Shown piece after piece: positions 1 through 5,951 of a DNA stretch of 7,234 nt. How positions within the stretch are numbered: position 1 is the first letter of the stretch; the number at the start of each line of letters is the position of its first letter. The stretch is from DUMJ01 sp964655195 (GTDB lineage: Bacteria; DUMJ01): assembly GCA_964655195.1 (NCBI GenBank), contig CAZZLK010000008.1, positions 1 through 7,234 on the forward strand, written 5' to 3'. The position numbers and the translations under genes are program-made. The notes beneath the pieces were generated by a model that worked only from the letters and a program-made list of their open reading frames with translations, searched no databases and was not told the DNA's origin.

Positions 1-132
1 AGAAGTGATAGGCCATATAGAGAGGCTAAATCTCTGGAGGATGCCATCGAAGAGTTAAAAAGGTGCAGTGGGAGTCAGTTTGAACCGAGGCTGGTAGAAA
101 TCTTCATAGAAAAAGTTGCAAGAGATGGATAA
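1..132 (+). CDS. HD-GYP domain protein, C-terminal fragment
   Basis: The first 43 codons of the window are open in frame 1 and end at TAA 130-132. The start of the gene is outside the window. The peptide contains SDRPYREAKSLEDAIEELK followed by G-S-Q-F-E-P-R-L-V. This matches the end of the HD-GYP domain, where a D-RPYR segment, an alternating S-eeA-eeL helix and a G-tqFdP-vv-F segment close the fold. Proteins of this family hydrolyse cyclic di-GMP, or act as related signalling phosphohydrolases, usually with an N-terminal sensor or receiver domain. Neither the catalytic HD and GYP motifs nor any sensor domain is visible here, so activity and input cannot be judged. The end overlaps the start of the following PlsY-like gene by 8 bases (ATGGATAA), which suggests one transcript and translational coupling. 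The domain assignment is fairly secure. The exact role is unknown. Confidence 0.78.
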   Translation, partial: RSDRPYREAKSLEDAIEELKRCSGSQFEPRLVEIFIEKVARDG

Positions 133-1330
133 AATCCTTCCTATTATCATAGGTTATTTGCTGGGTTCTATACTTCCCGGATATCTCATCCCCAAATGGA
201 CGAAGGGCATAGATATAAGGACTCTGGGAGATGGAAATCCTGGTACTACAAATGTCAAAAGGACACTGGGCTTTAACATTGCTATCCTGACAGGCCTTTA
301 CGATACTGCAAAGGGTCTTCTGGCGATGTTCATAGCCAATAGATTCTTCCATTCCTCGGAATTCATCGTCTATCTCTCCGGTATATCAGCTATATTTGGT
401 CATATAGCTCCATTTTATCTAGGTTTTAGAGGGGGAAGAGGAGTAGCAACTGCTACTGGAATGCTTATATTTACTCTTCTAAAGGTAGCTATAAGAGATA
501 TAGAATACTCGGACCTTATGGGCTCTCTGATCTACCTCGCTTTCTTTACCATCTGTATCTACTGTTCAACATGGGACGAAAACTTTCTGGCGGTAACCAT
601 TCTTCCAATAATTACACTGATCTTGATCTTTCTGGCGAGACTTTCCAGCGAATTAATATTTCTTCTTGGGCTCATATTATTCATCTTTGTAGTGAGCGTT
701 ATGAATATGAGGAGACTGAAGATATTTACCATCAGGAGCGAGAATCTCCCATTATGGAGGGTCTTTATACGCCCTGCAGGTATATCTTTTCTCTTTCTGG
801 GGATGGCTATAGGGAGAAAGGCACTGATAACTCTAATAGGGGCAGTTCTCTCTGCCTCATTTATCACAGATGTCTTAAGACTTCTACATAGAAAGGCTGG
901 AGATCTGTTAAATAGAGAGATAACTAAAGGCTTCAGAGTATATAAAGAGAAAGAAAGGAAAAGAATCTCCTCTATAACTACTTTCTTATTGGGGGTCCTC
1001 CTCACATTTATACTATTCAAAGAGAGTATAGCGATAGCAAGTCTTAGCTTCTTAGTATTTGGTGATATGATGGCAAAAATAGTGGGAATAAACTATGGTA
1101 AGACGGTCATATTCAATACAGAGGCAGGAAAAACTCTGGAAGGCTTTGTAGGTTTCCTATCCATATCTGTTGGTTCTGCTTACTTTTTATGGCTATTGAA
1201 TATGCTTCCATTATGGGTAGGAATAACAGGGGCTATCATAGCATCTGTTGTTGAGGTCTTCCCATTTCCGGTAGACGATAATGTAAGTGTACCGGTCATT
1301 TCAGGGGCAATAATGTCCTTTCTGCTATAA
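125..1330 (+). CDS. PlsY-like acyltransferase fused to SEC59/DGK1-like lipid kinase domain
   Basis: This is a membrane protein of 401 residues, about twice the length of a normal PlsY. Residues 1-200 resemble PlsY, which transfers an acyl group from acyl-phosphate to glycerol-3-phosphate. They include GYLLGSI (10-16), GDGNPGTTN (35-43), GHIAPFYLGFRGGRGVAT (92-109, the glycine-rich phosphate loop) and NMRRL (194-198). Residues about 205-401 match the COG0170 family of CTP-dependent dolichol, phytol and diacylglycerol kinases. The matches are TDVLRLL (248-254), FLLG (287-290), FGDMMAKIVG (312-321), KTLEG (336-340) and VDDN followed by a VPV turn near the C-terminus (383-390). Many hydrophobic helices are present throughout. 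The serine expected in PlsY motif 1 is Asp36 and the histidine of motif 3 is Ser191. Arg46 and Asn194 are kept. ATG 125 was chosen because it overlaps the upstream stop. A TTG at 116 would add three residues. Neither start has a strong ribosome binding site, which fits translational coupling. The substrates are unproven. Confidence 0.85.
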   Translation: MDKILPIIIGYLLGSILPGYLIPKWTKGIDIRTLGDGNPGTTNVKRTLGFNIAILTGLYDTAKGLLAMFIANRFFHSSEFIVYLSGISAIFGHIAPFYLGFRGGRGVATATGMLIFTLLKVAIRDIEYSDLMGSLIYLAFFTICIYCSTWDENFLAVTILPIITLILIFLARLSSELIFLLGLILFIFVVSVMNMRRLKIFTIRSENLPLWRVFIRPAGISFLFLGMAIGRKALITLIGAVLSASFITDVLRLLHRKAGDLLNREITKGFRVYKEKERKRISSITTFLLGVLLTFILFKESIAIASLSFLVFGDMMAKIVGINYGKTVIFNTEAGKTLEGFVGFLSISVGSAYFLWLLNMLPLWVGITGAIIASVVEVFPFPVDDNVSVPVISGAIMSFLL

Positions 1331-1445
1331 AAGCTAAAGCAAAAAACATCTGATTAAGAGCAATCGAATCATTCGTAAAAATTTTGTATATTCTTTCTTG
1401 AGTCCACTCACTTCTAGGGATAAGGATAAGTTATAATGAATCTAT
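1331..1445 (+). other. Intergenic region before the AraC-type regulator gene
   Basis: This 115-base AT-rich gap separates the lipid gene from the regulator gene. It has no clear Rho-independent terminator. It contains a short palindrome, CGAAT-C-ATTCG (1365-1375), a tandem GGATAA-GGATAA (1418-1429) and a TATAAT box just before the regulator start. Any of these could be an operator for autoregulation, but none has a second copy near the downstream operon that would support this. Confidence 0.4.
1432..1437 (+). promoter_or_regulatory. Possible -10 box of the regulator gene
   Basis: A perfect TATAAT hexamer ends 8 bases before the ATG at 1446. A -10 box placed here would put the transcript start at or within about two bases of the start codon, giving a leaderless or nearly leaderless mRNA. 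No good -35 hexamer stands 16-18 bases upstream (positions near 1409-1414 read CACTTC), so activity might need an activator. In this AT-rich stretch the match may be chance. Confidence 0.28.
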
Positions 1446-2360
1446 ATGGAAAATCTCAGTTTACTTGAAAAAACAGTGAGATCGATATTAAAGCTTAGCG
1501 GTATGGGGGTTTGTATCTACGATATGAGCTATTTTACTTATCAGATAGAAGATTTATCTCTTCACTGGTATTACAAATCTCACAATTCAGCTTTATGTAT
1601 TCTTACTAAACTGGGCGATGAAAGGCACAAGAGCTGTATTAAGATAGAACATAACCGTTTATATAGAGCTATGAATCAGGAGGAAGGGTTTTGTATAGAG
1701 AAGTGTCATAGTGGGCTTGTAGATATAGCAATTCCTATCAGGCTTGGTAATAAACTCATAGGGGGAATCTTTATTGGACAGGTCTTTCTAGAGGAAGTTC
1801 CTCAATTTTCTCTATACGAAGCTCTATTTGGTAAGGATGAAAATATAGATTTAAATGATATCAAAAGAGAAATAAGAGAAATTCCTGTAAAGTCTTACAA
1901 AGAACTTCTGTATTGGGCAGAGATAGGAAAAGTACTGGCAACATTTATATCCAGAGAAGTAGAATTCTTTGAGTTAAAAAATAAGGATAATAAGATTCAT
2001 TATGTCTCCAGGTTGGACCACCTGGCAGGACTCTCTGAACCCATTCAGAGGGCGGTAAGTATAATAAAACAGAGAGGTATTAAAGGAATCAGTCTTGAGG
2101 AAGTAGCTTCAGCAGTTGGCTATAGCCCAACATATTTCAGTAAGGTATTTAAGAAAGAACTAGGTATATCTTTTATGGAGGCTGTTAGATTAGTAAGGAT
2201 AGAGTTAGCTCAATACCTAATCAAAAATTCTGATAAAAGTATGTGTGAGATAGCTTATGAAGTAGGTTATGCGGACTTTCCTTCCTTTGTCCGTGCGTTT
2301 AAGAAAGTTACTGGTATGACCCCTAGAGAATACTTGCTCCATCACGTCCCTATCATATAA
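1446..2360 (+). CDS. PocR-domain AraC-family transcriptional regulator
   Basis: This is a 304-residue cytoplasmic DNA-binding regulator. Residues about 6-170 resemble the PocR ligand-binding domain, a PAS-like sensor named after the Salmonella propanediol regulator. They show C51, C64, C83 and C87 in the family's cysteine-rich pattern, followed by IAIPIRLGNKLIGGIFIGQ (94-112). Residues about 197-297 form a complete AraC double helix-turn-helix. The first helix-turn-helix has ISLEEVASAVGYSPTYFSKVFKKELG (described as 215-240), and the second has CEIAYEVGYADFPSFVRAFKK (267-287) closing with the family signature TGMTPREYL (289-297). The ATG at 1446 is the only possible upstream start, because an in-frame TGA lies at 1437-1439. 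No Shine-Dalgarno sequence is properly spaced. The gene sits immediately before the unknown-protein/binding-protein operon and most likely controls it, sensing an imported substrate or its breakdown product. The effector cannot be named from sequence. Confidence 0.9.
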   Translation: MENLSLLEKTVRSILKLSGMGVCIYDMSYFTYQIEDLSLHWYYKSHNSALCILTKLGDERHKSCIKIEHNRLYRAMNQEEGFCIEKCHSGLVDIAIPIRLGNKLIGGIFIGQVFLEEVPQFSLYEALFGKDENIDLNDIKREIREIPVKSYKELLYWAEIGKVLATFISREVEFFELKNKDNKIHYVSRLDHLAGLSEPIQRAVSIIKQRGIKGISLEEVASAVGYSPTYFSKVFKKELGISFMEAVRLVRIELAQYLIKNSDKSMCEIAYEVGYADFPSFVRAFKKVTGMTPREYLLHHVPII

Positions 2361-2386
2361 TGCTAAAATCATCTCAAGAGGTGCTA

Positions 2387-2414
2387 TTGAAGTTTTCCTC
2401 CTTCTATTTATTAT
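2387..2414 (+). promoter_or_regulatory. Candidate promoter of the unknown-protein/binding-protein operon
   Basis: TTGAAG (2387-2392) and TATTAT (2409-2414) are separated by 16 bases and match four and five of the six consensus positions. Transcription would start near 2421, leaving a leader of about 40 bases that carries the strong ribosome binding site. An overlapping TATAAA at 2412 gives a less favourable 19-base spacer. The weak -35 box is compatible with activation by the adjacent AraC-type regulator. No clear repeated operator was found. Confidence 0.38.
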
Positions 2415-2443
2415 AAAAATTAAAAGAGACCAAGATAAAAATT

Positions 2444-2455
2444 AAGGAGGAGGTG
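2444..2455 (+). promoter_or_regulatory. Strong ribosome binding site for the 460-residue unknown protein
   Basis: AAGGAGGAGGTG contains two overlapping Shine-Dalgarno cores. The second AGGAGG (2448-2453) ends 6 bases before the GTG at 2460, which supports that non-ATG start. Confidence 0.85.
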
Positions 2456-2459
2456 TTTT

Positions 2460-3842
2460 GTGCCTATTTCCCAGAGCTTATTCCATATAAGTGGAGTAAT
2501 TCCAAATCTATCTGTAAGAGCTGGACATTTGCCTGTAAGAACTGAAAGCGGAATTGGAGCATTAATGCCATGGGCTGATAGATTATGGTTTGTTTCTTAT
2601 GTCTCATCAGGTCCAGGATCCGGGGTAGGAACAGGACTTTTCAGTATCGATGAGAATTTTACTCTAGAAAAGCATCCGGAAAGTGTAGTAGGTACATATG
2701 CCAATCGTATGATTCACAGCCCATCCTGTCAGCTTATTATAGGACCTTATGTAATTGATAGTAAGGGCAAGGTGAGGACGATAAGATCTATTCAGGAGCA
2801 TAGACTTACAGCAACTATGGAACATCTGGAAGATCCTGAAAATAAGGTCTACTTTTTAACTATGGAAGGGTTACTCTTAGAGGTTGATCTAAACACATTT
2901 GCCTCTAAAGTCCTTTTTGACTTGAATAAAGAGCTGGACTTACCCAAAGGTAGCTACCCTCATTATAAAGGAGGTTATACAGCCCATAGTCGAGTTATTG
3001 TTGCCAATAATACCTATGAAGAGACGGAATTTCTAAGAAAGCGGGCATCAGGAAGACTGGCAGAATGGGATGGTGATGAATGGAAAATTATAGAAAAGGA
3101 TCCATTTATGGAGATCGTAGGGCGTAAAAATCTGGGAGAACCTGTATTTGCTATAGGTTGGGATAAGGTATCTGCCATTTTAGAAGTTTTTATCAATAAT
3201 AAGTGGATAAAGTATCGATTACCTCAAGGGTCCCATGCGTTGGATCATTCCTGGCTTACCGAATGGTGGCGTATACGTGAAGTGGAAACCGAAAGGTATC
3301 TTATGGATTGCCACGGGATATTCTACGAACTGCCTATAATAGTATATAATGAGAGATGCTGGGGTATTAGACCTATCTGCACTCATCTAAGAATCATTCC
3401 CGATTTCTGTTCCTGGCAAGGATTATTGGTACTAGCAGGAAATCAGGTTACCCCTATCCGTGATGCCACCTTATTTGCTGGTCAACCCCAGAGTGGTCTA
3501 TGGTTTGGTAAGACGGATGATCTCTGGAGTTGGGGAAAGCCTAAAGGTTGGGGAGGATTATGGTGGGATGATCCAGTAACCCCTGATATTCCGTCTGTGC
3601 CATTTTTAATGACCGGTTTTGATAAAAAAGTGGTACACATATGCCATAATTCTGATAAAACAGTAGAATTTATGGCAGAGGTAGATTTCCTCGGGGATGG
3701 AACATGGAAGACTTATGAGATATTCTCTGTACCCAAAGATAAGTATTTCCATTATGAATTCCCTGAAGGATTCAGTGCTCACTGGATACGTTTTAAAGCA
3801 GATACGCAGTGCAATGCTACTGTGTATCTGCATTATACATAA
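2460..3842 (+). CDS. Conserved-looking soluble protein of unknown function (460 residues)
   Basis: I do not recognise a named family with assigned activity. The protein starts at GTG behind a very strong ribosome binding site and has no signal peptide or membrane segment, so it is probably cytoplasmic. It is rich in Trp, Gly and aromatic residues and in short alternating beta-strand patterns, which suggests a beta-propeller or similar all-beta body. Notable segments are GIGALMPWADRLWFVSYVS (31-49), SVVGTYANRMIHS (75-87), YFLTMEG (131-137), AEWDGDEWKI (201-210), EVETERYLMDCHGIFYELP (274-292), RIIPDFCSWQGLLVLAG (311-327), QSGLWFGKTDDLW (344-356) and KGWGGLWW (362-369). The last 80 residues (MTGFDKK, VDFLGDGTW, FPEGFSAHWIRF) look like a separate beta-sandwich-like cap. 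From memory, related hypothetical proteins occur beside carbohydrate-use genes. The close link to a solute-binding protein (26-base gap) fits a role in handling an imported sugar, but catalysis is not shown. Confidence 0.82.
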   Translation: MPISQSLFHISGVIPNLSVRAGHLPVRTESGIGALMPWADRLWFVSYVSSGPGSGVGTGLFSIDENFTLEKHPESVVGTYANRMIHSPSCQLIIGPYVIDSKGKVRTIRSIQEHRLTATMEHLEDPENKVYFLTMEGLLLEVDLNTFASKVLFDLNKELDLPKGSYPHYKGGYTAHSRVIVANNTYEETEFLRKRASGRLAEWDGDEWKIIEKDPFMEIVGRKNLGEPVFAIGWDKVSAILEVFINNKWIKYRLPQGSHALDHSWLTEWWRIREVETERYLMDCHGIFYELPIIVYNERCWGIRPICTHLRIIPDFCSWQGLLVLAGNQVTPIRDATLFAGQPQSGLWFGKTDDLWSWGKPKGWGGLWWDDPVTPDIPSVPFLMTGFDKKVVHICHNSDKTVEFMAEVDFLGDGTWKTYEIFSVPKDKYFHYEFPEGFSAHWIRFKADTQCNATVYLHYT

Positions 3843-3853
3843 AAAATAATAGT

Positions 3854-3863
3854 GGGAGGGTGA
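3854..3863 (+). promoter_or_regulatory. Ribosome binding site for the solute-binding protein
   Basis: GGGAGGGTGA lies in the 26-base gap after the unknown protein gene. The GGAGG core ends about 9 bases before the ATG at 3869, fixing this start and indicating independent efficient translation within one operon. Confidence 0.8.
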
Positions 3864-3868
3864 TATAA

Positions 3869-5848
3869 ATGTCAATAAGATTTAAGGTGTTAACCAGTGT
3901 AGCTCTAATAACGATTTTATTCCTTGGGTTGATTAAGATCTCTATAGCCCAGGAAAAGCCTCAAGAGATAAAAATATACAATAGCCCTGCAGAGTATGAA
4001 AAGATCACCAAGAAGAAGATAACAAGGTATAATGAAGCTCCAATGTTGGCAGAGCTAGTAAAGCAGGGAAAACTTCCTCCGGTGACAGAAAGATTACCTA
4101 AAAATCCCATAGTGGTAGAACCTCTAGAAGAGATAGGACAGTATGGCGGAACATGGTATATGGCAGTAACTGGAAAGCACTATGCGTTAAATTCAATGAT
4201 AGATGGGCGTATAGGAGATATGGGATTTGTAAAGTTTAACGAAACGGGGAGTAAACTTTTGCCTAACTGGGCTGACAGATGGGAAATCTCTAAGGACGCT
4301 AAAGTCTATACCCTACATATCAGGGAAGGTTTAAGGTGGTCAGATGGGCATCCTTTTACTACAGAGGATATAATGTTCTGGATTGAAGATGTCTATGGGA
4401 ACAAAGAACTTACCCCTACATATCCAAGTTGGCTAACAATGGGGGGAGAAAGGGTGAAGGTTGAAGTCGTGGATAAGTATACGATAAAATTTCATCTACC
4501 ACAGAAGAATGCACTTTTTATTTACGCCTTACATGGTAATTTCTTCAGATTTGCTCCAAAACACTATATGAAACAGTTCCATCCTAAATATACCCCTATG
4601 GAAGAAATTCAGAAAAAGGTAAAAGAGGCTGGAGTAGATAACTGGTGGACTCTATTTGGTAATAAGGCTTATGTGGAAAATCCAGAATGCCCAGGGCTAA
4701 GGGCTTTTAGAATTGTATCGGTTAGTCCATCTAGAGTGGTGGCAGAACGTAATCCATATTTCTGGAAAGTAGACACTGAAGGAAATCAGTTACCCTATAT
4801 CGATAGAGTAGTGATAGATATAGTATCAAATGAGGAAGTGGTACAGATGAAAGCGATGAACGGAGAATTATCTATGCAGACATTCCATCTACCTCTAACC
4901 AGTTACCCAATTTTAAAAGAGAATGAAAGTAAGGGAGGTTATAGGGTTCTTCTCTGGCCATCTGCTACCGCTGAGGCTGTACTCTATCCCAACCATAACT
5001 ATAAAGAAGATCCAGTTATAGGTGCCTTACTGAGAAATCCAACATTTAAGAAAGCTCTTTCTATGGCTATAGACAGAGAAGCTATTAATAAAGTGGTAAC
5101 TTTAGGACTAGCAGTTGCTACTCAGCTTTCTCCGCCTAAAGGAGATGCACTATATAATGAAAATATTACAAATGCTTATTCTCAGTATGACCCTAAAAAA
5201 GCTAGTGAGCTTCTAGATTCTATAGGGCTTGGTAAGAAGGATAAAGATGGCTTTAGATTGCGTCCAGACGGGAAGCAACTAACACTTACTATTATCGGAA
5301 GACTTGACTGGCCTATCCACAAAGATGTGTGCGAGATGGTAAAGAAATATTGGGAAGATATAGGTATTAAAACCAATATAGATCTACTTTCTTTTGAACT
5401 CAGTGGTCAAAGGATATCTGCCGGGCTCCATCAAATAGGTATATGGAAGACAGATGATCCACTGACTTTCCCAATTTACCTAAAGCCATACGCTGGAATA
5501 CTCTGGCCATTTGGTATGTCAGGTTGGATGGCTCATCTATGGGATATGTGGGTAGCTACTGGTGGAAAACAGGGGGAAAGGCCTCCAAAAGAATACTTAG
5601 AGGTAAAAAGTTATGTGGAAAGAGCAGTCTCTGCCCCTAATGAAAAAGAGAGAGTTGCTCTGGGCAGGAAGATCTGGGAAAACTTTGTAAAGAATCTCTG
5701 GAGTATTGGTATACTACAACAAAGACCGGTTCCTGTAGTGGTGAAGAATAACTTTAGGAATGTCCCAACTCAAATCTTGGAGGGATGGGGATTTAGGACT
5801 CCTTCTAACTCGGAGATAAGTCAGTTCTTTATCAAAGGTGGAAAGTAG
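3869..5848 (+). CDS. ABC transporter family-5 extracellular solute-binding protein
   Basis: This 659-residue secreted receptor belongs to the SBP_bac_5 family (peptide, nickel or oligosaccharide binding), which delivers solute to an ABC permease. Residues 1-27 form a signal peptide: basic MSIRFK, a hydrophobic core and a probable signal peptidase I site after S-I-A (25-27). No lipobox cysteine is present. A 60-residue lead-in (EAPMLAELVKQGKLPPVTER, 56-75, then GQYGGTW, 90-96) is typical of the long subgroup in which members bind oligosaccharides in some thermophiles. The core signature is YTLHIREGLRWSDGHPFT (147-164) followed by TEDIMFW. Later landmarks include an FKKALSMAIDREAINKVV helix and an EMVKKYWEDIGIKT segment. 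The conserved end QRPVPVVVKNNFRNVP and GWGFRTP is intact, so the protein is full length. It lies 26 bases after the unknown protein gene and before a terminator. No permease or ATPase follows, so the transporter partners must be encoded elsewhere. The ligand is unknown. Confidence 0.93.
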   Translation: MSIRFKVLTSVALITILFLGLIKISIAQEKPQEIKIYNSPAEYEKITKKKITRYNEAPMLAELVKQGKLPPVTERLPKNPIVVEPLEEIGQYGGTWYMAVTGKHYALNSMIDGRIGDMGFVKFNETGSKLLPNWADRWEISKDAKVYTLHIREGLRWSDGHPFTTEDIMFWIEDVYGNKELTPTYPSWLTMGGERVKVEVVDKYTIKFHLPQKNALFIYALHGNFFRFAPKHYMKQFHPKYTPMEEIQKKVKEAGVDNWWTLFGNKAYVENPECPGLRAFRIVSVSPSRVVAERNPYFWKVDTEGNQLPYIDRVVIDIVSNEEVVQMKAMNGELSMQTFHLPLTSYPILKENESKGGYRVLLWPSATAEAVLYPNHNYKEDPVIGALLRNPTFKKALSMAIDREAINKVVTLGLAVATQLSPPKGDALYNENITNAYSQYDPKKASELLDSIGLGKKDKDGFRLRPDGKQLTLTIIGRLDWPIHKDVCEMVKKYWEDIGIKTNIDLLSFELSGQRISAGLHQIGIWKTDDPLTFPIYLKPYAGILWPFGMSGWMAHLWDMWVATGGKQGERPPKEYLEVKSYVERAVSAPNEKERVALGRKIWENFVKNLWSIGILQQRPVPVVVKNNFRNVPTQILEGWGFRTPSNSEISQFFIKGGK

Positions 5849-5862
5849 TTTACAGAATCATA

Positions 5863-5906
5863 AGGACCTGCGGAGATGTAACAGGGTCACCGCAGGTCTT
5901 ATTTTT
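5863..5906 (+). terminator. Rho-independent terminator after the solute-binding protein gene
   Basis: GACCTGCGG (5865-5873) pairs perfectly with CCGCAGGTC (5890-5898). The stem extends by one G-U and one A-U pair to 11 base pairs (5863-5873 with 5890-5900). The loop is 16 bases. The stem is followed by A and then TTTTT (5902-5906). The GC-rich stem stands out in AT-rich DNA. It separates the operon from the oxidoreductase gene. The other strand has no T-run after the stem, so it works in the + direction only. Confidence 0.88.
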
Positions 5907-5938
5907 CATTAAATTTTAGTAATTCAAAAATTATAGGC

Positions 5939-5946
5939 AGGAGGGA
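5939..5946 (+). promoter_or_regulatory. Ribosome binding site for the FAD oxidoreductase
   Basis: AGGAGGGA with its AGGAGG core ends 7 bases before the ATG at 5952 and supports that start. The 45 bases between the terminator and this start should contain a promoter, but I see no convincing pair of -35 and -10 boxes there. Confidence 0.8.
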
Positions 5947-5951
5947 TTTTT

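Noticed and set aside
116..124. TTG at 116 as the start of the PlsY-like fusion
   Set aside because: It adds only three residues, has no better ribosome binding site, and the ATG at 125 gives a natural short overlap with the upstream stop. It cannot be excluded outright.
571..891. A 106-codon + strand open frame overlapping the lipid enzyme gene
   Set aside because: It is out of frame within a well-supported coding region, with low-complexity Ser/Tyr/Glu-rich translation and no domain.
559..1020. A 153-codon open frame on the - strand inside the PlsY-like fusion gene
   Set aside because: It is antisense to a gene with clear domain motifs. Its translation shows no recognisable family.
1365..1375. 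Palindrome CGAAT-C-ATTCG as a regulator operator
   Set aside because: It is short and single-copy in the window, and AraC-type proteins usually bind direct repeats. It is not distinct enough from chance in AT-rich DNA.
1418..1430. Tandem GGATAAGGATAAG as a ribosome binding site or direct-repeat operator
   Set aside because: It lies about 16 or more bases from the ATG, too far for a good ribosome binding site, and the repeat is too short and not repeated elsewhere upstream of the operon.
3606..3875. An 89-codon - strand open frame across the end of the unknown protein gene and the start of the binding protein gene
   Set aside because: It lies almost wholly antisense to real coding sequence, and its translation is rich in Ile, Phe and Tyr without a family pattern.
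5907..5938. Promoter between the terminator and the oxidoreductase gene
   Set aside because: The stretch is AT-rich with several TTATAG- or AATT-like words, but no -35/-10 pair with acceptable spacing could be chosen over the others.
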